A stretch of 64,000 nt of DNA, taken from assembly GCA_964036315.1 (NCBI GenBank), contig OZ038517.1, forward strand, positions 15,425,713 through 15,489,712, in the 5' to 3' direction. Source of the DNA: Acanthosepion esculentum. Its lineage: Eukaryota; Mollusca; Cephalopoda; Sepiida; Sepiidae. Numbering within the stretch: position 1 is the stretch's first letter; every line of letters starts with the position of its first letter. This document shows, one piece after another, positions 1-11,124 of the stretch. A program made the translations under genes and the position numbers. A model generated the notes under the pieces. The model was not told the origin of the DNA, made no database searches, and saw nothing but the letters and a program-made list of their open reading frames with translations.

Positions 1-2704
1 TTCGGGAGCAGGACGAGGAGGAGAAAGAGAATTCGGGAGCAGGACGAGGAGGAGAAAGAGAATTCGGGAGCAGGACGAGGAGGAGAAAGAGAATTCGGGA
101 GCAGGACGAGGAGGAGAAAGAGAATTCGGGAGCAGGACGAGGAGGAGAAAGAGAATTCGGGAGCAGGACGAGGAGGAGAAAGAGAATTCGGGAGCAGGAC
201 GAGGAGGAGAAAGAGAATTCGGGAGCAGGACGAGGAGGAGAAAGAGAATTCGGGAGCAGGACGAGGAGGAGAAAGAGAATTCGGGAGCAGGACGAGGAGG
301 AGAAAGAGAATTCGGGAGCAGGACGAGGAGGAGAAAGAGAATTCGGGAGCAGGACGAGGAGGAGAAAGAGAATTCGGGAGCAGGACGAGGAGGAGAAAGA
401 GAATTCGGGAGCAGGACGAGGAGGAGAAAGAGAATTCGGGAGCAGGACGAGGAGGAGAAAGAGAATTCGGGAGCAGGACGAGGAGGAGAAAGAGAATTCG
501 GGAGCAGGACGAGGAGGAGAAAGAGAATTCGGGAGCAGGACGAGGAGGAGAAAGAGAATTCGGGAGCAGGACGAGGAGGAGAAAGAGAATCGGGAGCAGG
601 ACGAGGAGGAGAAAGAGAATTCGGGAGCAGGACGAGGAGGAGAAAGAGAATTCGGGAGCAGGACGAGGAGGAGAAAGAGAATTCGGGAGCAGGACGAGGA
701 GGAGAAAGAGAATTCGGGAGCAGGACGAGGAGGAGAAAGAGAATTCGGGAGCAGGACGAGGAGGAGAAAGAGAATTCGGGAGCAGGACGAGGAGGAGAAA
801 GAGAATTCGGGAGCAGGACGAGGAGGAGAAAGAGAATTCGGGAGCAGGACGAGGAGGAGAAAGAGAATCGGGAGCAGGACGAGGAGGAGAAAGAGAATTC
901 GGGAGCAGGACGAGGAGGAGAAAGAGAATTCGGGAGCAGGACGAGGAGGAGAAAGAGAATTCGGGAGCAGGACGAGGAGGAGAAAGAGAATTCGGGAGCA
1001 GGACGAGGAGGAGAAAGAGAATTCGGGAGCAGGACGAGGAGGAGAAAGAGAATCCGGGAGCAGGACGAGGAGGAGAAAGAGAATCGGGAGCAGGACGAGG
1101 AGGAGAAAGAGAATTCGGGAGCAGGACGAGGAGGAGAAAGAGAATTCGGGAGCAGGACGAGGAGGAGAAAGAGAATTCGGGAGCAGGACGAGGAGGAGAA
1201 AGAGAATTCGGGAGCAGGACGAGGAGGAGAAAGAGAATTCGGGAGCAGGACGAGGAGGAGAAAGAGAATTCGGGAGCAGGACGAGGAGGAGAAAGAGAAT
1301 TCGGGAGCAGGACGAGGAGGAGAAAGAGAATTCGGGAGCAGGACGAGGAGGAGAAAGAGAATTCGGGAGCAGGACGAGGAGGAGAAAGAGAATTCGGGAG
1401 CAGGACGAGGAGGAGAAAGAGAATCGGGAGCAGGACGAGGAGGAGAAAGAGAATTCGGGAGCAGGACGAGGAGGAGAAAGAGAATTCGGGAGCAGGACGA
1501 GGAGGAGAAAGAGAATTCGGGAGCAGGACGAGGAGGAGAAAGAGAATTCGGGAGCAGGACGAGGAGGAGAAAGAGAATTCGGGAGCAGGACGAGGAGGAG
1601 AAAGAGAATTCGGGAGCAGGACGAGGAGGAGAAAGAGAATTCGGGAGCAGGACGAGGAGGAGAAAGAGAATTCGGGAGCAGGACGAGGAGGAGAAAGAGA
1701 ATTCGGGAGCAGGACGAGGAGGAGAAAGAGAATTCGGGAGCAGGACGAGGAGGAGAAAGAGAATTCGGGAGCAGGACGAGGAGGAGAAAGAGAATTCGGG
1801 AGCAGGACGAGGAGGAGAAAGAGAATTCGGGAGCAGGACGAGGAGGAGAAAGAGAATTCGGGAGCAGGACGAGGAGGAGAAAGAGAATTCGGGAGCAGGA
1901 CGAGGAGGAGAAAGAGAATTCGGGAGCAGGACGAGGAGGAGAAAGAGAATTCGGGAGCAGGACGAGGAGGAGAAAGAGAATTCGGGAGCAGGACGAGGAG
2001 GAGAAAGAGAATTCGGGAGCAGGACGAGGAGGAGAAAGAGAATTCGGGAGCAGGACGAGGAGGAGAAAGAGAATCGGGAGCAGGACGAGGAGGAGAAAGA
2101 GAATTCGGGAGCAGGACGAGGAGGAGAAAGAGAATCGGGAGCAGGACGAGGAGGAGAAAGAGAATCGGGAGCAGGACGAGGAGGAGAAAGAGAATCGGGA
2201 GCAGGACGAGGAGGAGAAAGAGAATCGGGAGCAGGACGAGGAGGAGAAAGAGAATCGGGAGCAGGACGAGGAGGAGAAAGAGAATCGGGAGCAGGACGAG
2301 GAGGAGAAAGAGAATCGGGAGCAGGACGAGGAGGAGAAAGAGAATCGGGAGCAGGACGAGGAGGAGAAAGAGAATCGGGAGCAGGACGAGGAGGAGAAAG
2401 AGAATCGGGAGCAGGACGAGGAGGAGAAAGAGAATCGGGAGCAGGACGAGGAGGAGAAAGAGAATCGGGAGCAGGACGAGGAGGAGAAAGAGAATCGGGA
2501 GCAGGACGAGGAGGAGAAAGAGAATTCGGGAGCAGGACGAGGAGGAGAAAGAGAATCGGGAGCAGGACTAGGAGGAGAAAGAGAATCGGGAGCAGGACGA
2601 GGAGGAGAAAGAGAATCGGGAGCAGGACGAGGAGGAGAAAGAGAATCGGGAGCAGGACGAGGAGGAGAAAGAGAATCGGGAGCAGGATGAGGAGGAGAAA
2701 GAGA
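1..2704. repeat. 31/30-bp minisatellite array (about 88 units)
   Basis: Head-to-tail units read TCGGGAGCAGGACGAGG then AGGAGAAAGAGAA. The array is truncated by the window start. Units with a doubled T (GAATTCGG, 31 bp) dominate up to about 2070. From about 2130 to 2700 nearly all are the 30-bp form (GAATCGG). Base differences between units are rare. Strand composition is highly asymmetric, with purine runs on the plus strand. The array lies in an intron of the CEP192-like gene, or beyond its last exon, on the antisense strand. Confidence 0.97.
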
Positions 2705-3377
2705 AGAAAAAAAAAAACAAAAAAAAAAAACTAAGCACAATCTTAGTTTTCAATTAAGTCATGCCTCCTTAACTACATTTGTACCATTTGGTTTTTGTTT
2801 TCCCCCCTGTAATTTACTAGAAAAGTTTATTCTTGCAGTCCACAGATAATTTTCTTTGAGCATTTTAATTTTTTTTTTTTTTAATTAAACTTATATTTAA
2901 ATAAATCCTTTAGCACACAATGTTTTTTTTCTTCTTTCGGCATTCTTATTTGAGTAAAACGTTTCTATCAGCCATTTTATTTGACTGAAAATCTTCCATC
3001 GGACAATTTTTATCATTTGTCCATCTTTTGGTTCCCACCAACACAACCTCAGTCTATTTTACTTTGCTTTTATTTTTTTTAATTTTTAACTTGGTCATTA
3101 TTTCAAAATAACCATCAGATAAATCTTTATCACTAACCTTTACACCCCCCCACACACACATATGGCCTTATCTAGAGTTACCATTTCTTTAGGATAGGCA
3201 TGAAGTTAAATATTTAACTTGAGAGAGGTAAATTATTTTCTACTGCTGACATGTAAAATCCTAACTAGCCTAAGTTGACTGTGTCAGATCCCAACAACTA
3301 AATTAACTGAACAAAATGACTGTGTCTCTCAATATCATATTTCAGATCCTAAGTAAATGCCAAGAGTCGATTCTCAC
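2705..3377. other. Intron sequence, nothing recognised
   Basis: AT-rich DNA with short homopolymers (poly-A near 2706-2730, poly-T near 2868-2882). No coding signal or known repeat was identified. Confidence 0.6.
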
Positions 3378-3536
3378 TTTGATTGTCCCAGGGGAACGCC
3401 CCCAAAATTAATATGACTCTGGTCAGCAAGGAGCCATTTATGCTGACGAGAATGGGAATGAGACGCCGCCTGAACTTTGCCCTGGACAGGAATTCCAAAA
3501 ACGGGTCCATTTGGTTCCATGAACATCAGCATTTCT
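3378..3536 (-). CDS. CEP192: CEP192-like exon 19, last one in the window (ASH-like)
   Basis: Encodes residues 1197-1250 (EMLMFMEPNGPVFGIPVQGK then VQAASHSHSRQHKWLLADQS and HINFGGVPLGQSK). It ends the previous ASH repeat (V-x-G-x-V) and opens the next one (I-N-F-G-G-V-P-L-G). The acceptor is CACCTGTTACAG and the donor GTGAGA, phase 2 at both ends. An open frame on the opposite strand here is a shadow. The next exon should lie below position 1. Confidence 0.9.
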
Positions 3537-3578
3537 CTGTAACAGGTGAGACAATAGAAAGAAAAATTAAGTACATAA

Positions 3579-3631
<53 letters not shown>

Positions 3632-3899
3632 TTCAAATGTTAAAACAAATGTTCTGCTTGTAGAGGAGTCATTACACACGTCGAAATCATAAATGTCTCA
3701 GTTTTCAATGTACATCGTTTCAACCGTCACAAATACAAATATAGGTCGCCATGGATAAATTGTCGTCTAAATTAAGCAAAAATGAAAACAACACTGACAT
3801 CTCATTTTAACAGATATATTTACCAAAACTACAGATAAATATCTTGAGATACTAAAGAGTAAATTTATTTAATAAAAATCCACACTGGCTTCAACCATG

Positions 3900-4600
3900 G
3901 TCTCCAGGTCCAAGTGAGTCAATAAGGTCAAATTGGTAAAAAAAAAAAAGAAGACGTACATTCTGCTGTTAACTGGGGCAAGGAATGGCTCATGAATTTT
4001 AATACCTCCAAAACAAAACTGCTATTTCTGCTAGCCTCCAGGAGAACGACTCATGCTTTCTCAGGCGAACGTTTTCCACTGGCATGGTGTGGAAAGATCA
4101 CATCGAATCGACCATTAGATCTACTGCTAGGTAGGTAGATTTACTGTGTCAGTCTAGACAATTTTTCTCACTAGAATCAATCTTACATATCTACAAATCT
4201 ACTATTCATCCAGGCTTAGAATATTGCTGCCACATTTGGTCCGATGCACCTGCTATATATTTAGAGATTCTTGATAAATTCGAAAAGAAGAATCTGCAAT
4301 GTTTTCAGTCCTGACCAGGCATCTCGGCTTCAGTTACTTTCCATTGTCATAATGTAGCTTCCCTCTGCCTTTTCTATAAATAAGTTCAGAGTAATTCTTC
4401 TGAGGAACTTTCCTCCATAGTACCTAGGCTTTCTGAATTTAAGTGCAGTACTAGATTGGAGGTAAGATCTCATTATCTTACTGTTGAAATGAATAGATGT
4501 AACCATAAGTTCTATGCTAACAGCATCTCTAATGCTTCTTGTTTTCCAGTCAACTTTGATCTTCAAAAATTGAAATGCAATGTCAATCGTTATCTACTCT
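3900..4600 (+). pseudogene. Degraded Jockey/X-type LINE ORF2, RT C-terminal part
   Basis: Several frames must be joined to follow it. Recognisable pieces are WGKEWLMNFNTSKTKLLFL (the W-x-x-x-F-N-x-x-K-T-x-L motif), ESILHIYKSTIHPGLEYCCH and ILDKFEKKNLQCF. These are the thumb and C-terminal end of a non-LTR retrotransposon reverse transcriptase common in metazoa. Many frameshifts and stops make it non-functional. It continues into the 125-bp tandem array. Confidence 0.75.
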
Positions 4601-5605
4601 CTTCCTGATTACTCTTCTATTGTTCTCACTCAATTTTCACTTGTGGAACTCTCTTCCGGCTTCTTGCTTTCCTCTCAACTTTGATCTTTAAAAATTTAAA
4701 TGCAAAGTCAATCGTTATCTACTGTCTTCCTGATTACTCTTCTATTGTTCTCACTCAATTTTCACTTGTTGAACTCTCTTCCGGCTTCTTGCATTCCAGT
4801 CAACTTTGATCTTCAAAAATTGAAATGCAATGTCAACCGTTATCTACTGTCTTCCTGATTACTCTTCTATTGTTCTCAATCAATTTTCACTTGTGGAACT
4901 CTCTTCCGGCTTCTTGCTTTCCAGTCAACTTTGATCTTCAAAAATTTAAATGCAATGTCAATCATTATCTACTGTCTTCCTGATTACTCTTCTATTGTTC
5001 TCACTCAATTTTCGCTTGTGGAACTCTCTTCCGGCTTCTTGCTTTCCTTTCAATTTTGATCTTCAAAAATTGAAATGCAATGTCAATCATTATCTACTGT
5101 CTTCCTGATTACTCTTCTATTGTTCTCACTCAATTTTCACTTGTGGAACTCTCTTCCGGCTTCTTGCTTTCCTTTCAATTTTGATCTTCAAAAATTTAAA
5201 TGCAATGTCAATCATTATCTACTGTCTTCCTGATTACTCTTCTATTGTTCTCACTCAATTTTCACTTGTGGAACTCTCTTCCGGCTTCTTGCTTTCCTCT
5301 CAACTTTGATCTTCAAAAATTGAAATGCAATGTCAATCGTTATCTACTGTCTTCCTGATTACTCTTCTATTGTTCTCACTCAATTTTCACTTGTGGAACT
5401 CTCTTCCGGCTTCTTGCTTTCCTTTCAATTTTGATCTTCAAAAATTTAAATGCAATGTCAATCGTTATCTACTGTCTTCCTGATTACTCTTCTATTGTTC
5501 TCACTCAATTTTCGCTTGTGGAACTCTCTTCCGGCTTCTTGCTTTCCAGTCAACTTTGATCTTCAAAAATTTAAATGCAATGTCAATCGTTATCTACTGT
5601 TTTAA
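4551..5605 (+). repeat. 125-bp tandem array made from a LINE 3' coding end (about 8.4 units)
   Basis: The unit contains TTGATCTTCAAAAATTGAAA and CTCTTCCGGCTTCTTGC, spaced 125 bp apart (for example at 4654, 4779 and 4904). One frame reads HLWNSLPASCFPVNFDLQKL, the conserved last residues of the LINE ORF2, so the unit is a multiplied piece of that ORF. Because 125 is not a multiple of 3, copies alternate frame. The same array occurs inverted at 48340-49190. Confidence 0.93.
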
Positions 5606-6060
5606 TTCCATTCCTGTTCTTTTATTGTTCTCACTCCTTAATGTTTTTCTTATATTCTTTCACACCCAGTAACCCCTTCCCATGTGTTAGTGACTGTTAC
5701 TTGAGATGAAAAAAAAAAAAGAAAAAGAAAAAAAAATGTCACGTAAGCCTATAAGAGTGTGGTGCATGTGTAGCCACTGTAAGAATTTAATGTTTGTTGA
5801 TTGTTAGTGTTGGAGATACAATCTCCCAAAGGATATGAGAATTCATAAGAAACATTTTTTTTTTTTTTTTTTTTTTTTTACATAGTGTGGGGGCGCCTCA
5901 ACTTGATGTAATGTTTAGCAAACATGCCTTGCTAGATCAATTATGACAGAGTAGAGAGTTCATTCCTCACTGGGTGCCCCATATGTTCAGCCTTGTGCCA
6001 CATCTAAGCTACACTTGGAAAAGCACCATAGAGTGGATTTTTGATGTAATGAATTACCAA
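5606..6060. other. LINE 3' tail and intron sequence
   Basis: Begins with the LINE 3' UTR (CCCTTCCCATGTGTTAGTG, similar to CCCCTTGTGTCTTAGTGG at 60250). Poly-A at 5706-5735 may be the LINE tail, and poly-T lies at 5855-5879. Nothing else was recognised. Confidence 0.5.
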
Positions 6061-6355
6061 ATATTAGATTAGATATTTTGAATTTTTTTGTAATAAATCA
6101 TATATCTAAGGTATTTGTTAGGATTAATAACTGCTAATATATAAATTATATTTTTAACAGCCTTTCCATTGTGTTTATAATCAAGATGCATCTGCTTACA
6201 ATAAAACAATTTAATGGAGTCTTTATTTTCGTTCAGATCAAGTTGGTTGCTTACATTATTTTTTCTAAATTTCTCTAAAACCAATCTTATTTCTTCAACA
6301 ACAAGGCTTGAGAAATTATTGTTGACAGCCGTTTTATGTTGCTGATGCTGCATCT
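6060..6355 (-). pseudogene. Penelope-like element fragment (RT-to-endonuclease linker)
   Basis: The minus-strand frame contains CKQMHLDYKHNGKAVKNIIY and later YMIYYKKIQN. These resemble the K-x-I-K-N-I-I and L-I-I-Y-Y-K-x-x-K-T-x-N phrases between the RT and GIY-YIG domains of Penelope-like elements. A stop and truncation at 6069 end it. Identification is from recalled family phrases only. Confidence 0.5.
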
Positions 6356-7542
6356 ATGTGCCATGCCCCCCCCCTTTCAGGAGCGTCGGTGATAATGGCT
6401 CTCCACAATTTGGATAGCAATTCATAAGATGATGTTCTACTGTATGAACATTAGAATTATTACAGTTTCATTTTAGCTTTACATTTTGTTATTACTTCTC
6501 ACCCCCCACCCCCATATGAGACATGTTTGTTCAAATCATAATAAGAATGGTAATAAGGAAAAAAATTTATAGACAACAAGCCCCATTAAATTAACAAACC
6601 CCATTAAATATAAATTAATAAACCTTTTTACTGAATTAAGAGGCACAGTGGAGCAATTGATTGGAGTTTGGATTGAGGAATCTGAGAGCTGATTTTGAAT
6701 TCCAGTAGAGTTCATTACATTCACTTACATGCTAATATCTTTGGGGAAAGGTATAAATCCAACACTTCTCCCTCCAGCTATGGGTAAATTACTAGCACAG
6801 ACCGAGTTCTATAGCCTTGGATGACAGCCACTCTAGGAGAACTGAATTCAAAACTGTATGTGGTCCTGGCAAAGTACATACTATGCAGCTACAAAAGGAT
6901 TATTCGCATTGACTTTGTGATCCTAATTCTGGTCAGTACCTATTGAATTGGTCGAAACAATGGGAAGGAGAAGCAGCTTTTCATTAACGCACTTCATGGC
7001 TGCCATCCCTGTCAATGGTTCTCAAACTTTCAACATACATTGCATGAATGATGAACCGATAACGCTGCAGTTGTGTTTCATAAAAGAAATTTGCAAACGG
7101 TAATTAATAAATGTTTAAAATGTAATGTTTAGTGGCCAAAAATAAGAAATCAATTCCGGCTGTGTTCATTACATTCACTTTTGCTCAAATACCCTTGGAA
7201 AAGGGAGGAATACCTCTCGCCTCCATCTCGATATGGAGTTACATAGTGCCGATTGGACTCTCCTGACATGGTTGCTAACCAGTCTAGGAGAAGAACAATT
7301 CTAGATTCAAAACCCTGACACTTGAAGCTGTACAGATATAGGTCAGTAAAAACAAAAACTGTAGATTTCAACAACTGTGGATAATATCATCGAGATGGAT
7401 TATGCAGAATGCTGTTGATATCAATGTGTACATGAAAAAAAAAAAAAAAAAAAAAATTGAAAAAGAAAAAGTGAGACAAAAGAAAAGAAAACTGAAATGA
7501 AAACAAATTTAAAAAATAAATATTGCATAGTTGACGTTGGTC

Positions 7543-7563
<21 letters not shown>

Positions 7564-7574
<11 letters not shown>

Positions 7575-8072
7575 CAAACCCTTGTGCAAATTAATTCCAA
7601 CAACTGCATTAGTTACCCCCCCCCACCACCATATGGTCAGTTTTAGGCCCACTGAAGTGACAGGATGTAATCAATTTCTATTTTTTCCTCAGATTAGGTC
7701 ATTTGCAGCGGTGTGCCATAATATGAATATTTTCGGAGTGTATGATGAAATTTGTTTGGCCTTGAAAAATATTGTGTCATCTGTAATTGCATCAGATTTT
7801 CATCACGCCCAGATACTATTGTCTCTACTGTCGATTAGTTGCCCTATAGTCAATTGTCTGCAATGGATGCTATTCCAATGGAGTGTACAAAAATTGTAAC
7901 ACTACACGAACACAATGGCAAGCCCTACCAGTGAGCAAATCAAAGTACTATTGACTGGCTTGGAAACTATCATAATTTAAGTCCAATTAAGAATCTGTGG
8001 TCAATCTGTAAGGAAAGACTTTGTAGACTGGACATACGAAGTACTAACATGTGCACTGGGTCATGTTTCATT

Positions 8073-8121
<49 letters not shown>

Positions 8122-8166
8122 AATTATTCGTTTTGTTTAAATTAATTTGCACAAGGGTGTAAATCC
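7564..8166 (-). mobile_element. Decayed Tc1-like element with inverted ends
   Basis: Outer inverted ends share CCCTTGTGCAAATTAATT (7578-7595 and, reversed, 8140-8157). Near 7945-8075 the plus strand encodes a relic of the third-Asp region, LDWLGNYHNLSPIKNLWSIC, against the Tc1 norm of W-P-x-x-S-P-D-L-N-P-I-E-N-L-W. Thus the transposase relic reads on the plus strand even though the strand field says minus for the element as bounded. A long poly-A lies inside at 8076-8119. Confidence 0.6.
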
Positions 8167-8489
8167 AGTCTTTAGGACTTTTTTCCCCACCCTGCTTTCC
8201 TTTCTACTCAAAGAGGTAAATTGCATTGGCTCACCATTTTCCAGATCACGTATTTCTCCCTTTACCAAACATAAGACAACCTTTATTTCTATTGCAATGA
8301 GATGAGACAGAAAAAGGAATTTGTTGATGAACAATAGTCATTCAGAAGTGCAAAAATGACACACAAAACAGAAAAAAAAAAAAAAAAAAAATTGTCCTTT
8401 AAAGGAAGCCAGTTGGTAAACTAAGAATTCTGGAACACCAGGGATGGTGGTACAATGACAAGCAATGAAACAAACAAACATCTACTTAC

Positions 8490-8704
8490 GCATTGTAAGA
8501 CTTGACAGTCTCATCTGGTGGATGGAAAGCAATATCGACATCTGCCCTTTCACCAACAGGTATTTTTAGATAGCCAGAATCCAATGTAAACACCTGTTCA
8601 TGACGACTGATATCTAAAGCCACATGGAGATCTAGGGTGCCAGCGTTGCGCAGAGTTACTGTGCGATTAGCTGGTTTGTTGACGGAGGTCTCCATTACAA
8701 TGAG
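8490..8704 (-). CDS. CEP192: CEP192-like exon 18 (ASH-like)
   Basis: Encodes residues 1126-1197 (LIVMETSVNKPANRTVTLRN then AGTLDLHVALDISRHEQVFT, then LDSGYLKIPVGERADVDIAF and HPPDETVKSYNA). This is a near-complete ASH/PapD repeat with the hallmark V-L-R-N-x-G-x-L and I-P-V-G-E spacing. The acceptor is TTGAATTTCAG and the donor GTAAGT, phase 0 in and phase 2 out. The 7.8-kb intron before it is filled with LINE and SINE pieces. Confidence 0.93.
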
Positions 8705-9545
8705 CTGAAATTCAAAAGAAATTGTTTTAATGCAACTTAAGTTGAAGACTGTCGAAAGTGCAAAGGAATATGACGAAGAAGGAAGTTTTTGGATTTTCCG
8801 TGCAAGCAATATTCCTGCATTGGCTGATGCTAAAATTTGACAGGAGTTACTATTCAGTAAGGCTTAAGATTGTTCTGGGTACAACTGGTTACGTTTTTGA
8901 AGTAATGAAGCTGGGACAATACTAAATTTTTAACTAAAATTCTATTATATTCAATCTAAAAGAAACTAATTTAAAAAAGAAAAAAAAGAAAAGACCAAAT
9001 CAAATTCCTAATTTTCATCAATAGTGAGAGGCTTTCGATAAAAGAAGCAAACAGACAGACATGAATAAAAAAAATGTAAAAATTAAGGCAGTTTTTTTTT
9101 TTTCTTTTAATTTAAAAAAAATTTAAACTGTTAAATAAAAGTTAAATGGAAAAGGATAGCACAAGGACAAATTTAGATTATTTTTTTTTTTATATTTTGT
9201 TTAATCCCGAAGAAAACAAGGATAATGAACATGAATTAAGGGGCTAATTGGCAAGGGTGAGGACAGAGGGGGGGTGAGGACAGAGGGCACAATTTCGGGA
9301 ATTTTGAAAATCATAGGTGACAAGGAAGAGATCTACAGGTGAGAAGTGCAAGAGAAAAAAAATTCCATAGAGTTATTTTAACAGTAAAACAATGAGACCT
9401 AATTGCCAATATAGTATATGCAGTCAAGGCAACAAGCAAGAAAGATTATCAGAACAAATGCTAAGAAAATATACAAAAAACAGTGGGAAGCTACATTACA
9501 GCAGTAAGAAAGGGAGTGAAACTGAGATGCCAATAACATTACAGA
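8705..9545. other. Intron sequence, nothing recognised
   Basis: AT-rich, with several A and T homopolymers and a short GGTGAGGACAGAGG duplication near 9258-9288. No coding or repeat family was identified. Confidence 0.5.
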
Positions 9546-9549
9546 TCCT

Positions 9550-9822
9550 TCATTGAATTTTGTCAGGACTCACAAGGTATATAGTATAATTACCAGATGT
9601 GGCAGTAATATTTAATGCACATACAAATGGTAGATTTATAAATGCAGCAAGAGATTCTGCCAAGAAAAACTGTCTGGCACGATACCACAAAACAACTTTC
9701 ATAGTAGCAAACCTAGCAGCTGATTCAATATAATCATTGTACATATCAGTGGAAAACAGTAGACCAAAAAGGTGCAAGTTGCTTTCTTCAAGGTTAGCAT
9801 CAGCCATACTGATCAAAAACAA
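9550..9822 (-). pseudogene. LINE ORF2 fragment (RT palm/thumb)
   Basis: The frame reads LEESNLHLFGLLFSTDMYND, then YIESAARFATMKVVLWYRAR and QFFLAES. This matches the L-G-L-x-F-S-x-D-x-x-W-x-x-Y-I / A-K-x-A-x-x-K-V-G-x-L-x-R-A-x-x-F-L phrase of Jockey/X-type LINEs. The reading then leaves the family and stops at 9550. It lies 0.5 kb beyond the RT fragment at 10290 on the same strand and could be one decayed copy. Confidence 0.65.
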
Positions 9823-10289
9823 AAAGGAATTTTCCTTCTGAGCGAGTTATTTTCTTCTTTTTTTTATTTTTATAAGTATAGAATTTTCTAGAGAGTGCCG
9901 CCATAGAACAATACCCAAATATTAATCTACGCCCAGGCCTTTTCCCCTATTTCACCTTTTCTAACAAAATTACTGCTCTCACAAACAAATGTACACAAAA
10001 ACATTAAAATCAAAAGAAAATGGTTGAATCCATCAACACAGGTTAATGATAATATTCTCCACGCGTGACATTAACTGACGTTATTTTCAGTTAACAATAT
10101 GAAAATAGCGTCCCCTACATTCCAGTTGCTAAGAACACTCTGAAAATTAATAACAAAAACACATTGTTTAATTAAATTCATTTCGTTTCTTGCTTTGAGA
10201 AAGTCCACATTGGACAAAACGCGTCAGCAATTACTGTTTTCCTATTGCCATTTATTTATAAATTATTGTCTTCTCTAAAAGTTAACTTT

Positions 10290-10620
10290 GAGAAATTTTC
10301 ACAAGTAAATAGTTATAAGCATAAATACTGAGTTCAGAAATGATGACATTGGGAAGGTCATTGATGAAGATAAGAAACAAAGTAGTTCCTAGAATAGAGC
10401 CCTGGGGAGACCCCCCCCCCATTAATGTGAAAGGATCTAGAAGAGTGGCCATTCAATATGACATTCATTACATGGTTTATTAAAGACGCAATCAAATCAA
10501 AAATTCAGCCTTATGAAGAAGACTAGCATGCTAAACTCTGTCACATGCCTTAGAGATATCTAAAGCTAGCCCGAGCCTCACCATTCTTATGTAAAGCTTG
10601 TTTGAAAGGAGGCTATTCTA
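10290..10620 (-). pseudogene. LINE ORF2 fragment with RT core motifs
   Basis: Frame-broken minus-strand reading with LGLALDISKACDRV (motif A, normally ALDISKAFDRVWH) and SPQGSILGTTLFLIFINDLP (motif B region). Stops and a poly-C insertion at 10411-10420 show it is dead. Confidence 0.75.
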
Positions 10621-10639
10621 AGCGAGATGCTTACTTTTA

Positions 10640-10985
10640 TTATTATTATTATTATTATTAGAAATTAACGGCATATCAACCCACAAAGGTTATTTAATGC
10701 CTACAAGTTTTTCTGAGAGATTCATATGAAGAGAGTAAGTCTTCCTTACTAGAAATCATTTTGCCGAGCAGTTTTCATCGGTTTGTCCTATAAAGAGGGG
10801 CTTTAATGATAGCTAAATGTTGTTGATAATCGCTTTCTTCTAAGATCAGCAGTTGGAAAAACTTATTCCTTTCAATTTAGTTTACTAGTCCAGGTAAGGA
10901 AACCAATTTAGTAAACTTTTTTTTTTTTTTTAATTTTTCTGTCATGTATATAATTATATTGGGAGTAATTTTTTTATTTTTATTT
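10640..10985. other. Short repeats and LINE debris
   Basis: Contains (ATT)n at 10636-10660, a short GGCATATCAACCC...GGTTATTTAATGCC motif that recurs at 15358-15390 and 20765-20800, and a poly-T run at 10917-10931. No open frame of interest was found. Confidence 0.4.
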
Positions 10986-11112
10986 TATCATTTGCTTTTA
11001 AGGTGGTTTCTTGTAGACAAATGACCATGGGTTGATAATTTGTTATAAGTAAGAGTAGATCGTTTAAGTTAGCCTTTAATCCTTTACAATTCCATTGAAT
11101 AATGTTTTGCAT
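10985..11112 (-). pseudogene. Truncated LINE ORF2 start (APE endonuclease N-terminus)
   Basis: An ATG at 11112, 13 bases past the ORF1 stop, opens MQNIIQWNCKGLKANLNDLL followed by LLITNYQPMVICLQETTLKA. This is the classical N-terminus of the apurinic-like endonuclease of Jockey-clade ORF2 (IIQWN...GL...N...L...P...I.LQET). The frame degenerates around 10985, so the element is 3' truncated. Confidence 0.8.
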
Positions 11113-11124
11113 CTTGATTATGTA

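Noticed and set aside
2568..2753. Ser/Phe-rich minus-strand frame
   Set aside because: Reverse reading of the 30-bp minisatellite plus poly-T.
3383..3643. Plus-strand frame over exon 19
   Set aside because: Shadow of the spliced minus-strand exon; ends in poly-Lys from poly-A.
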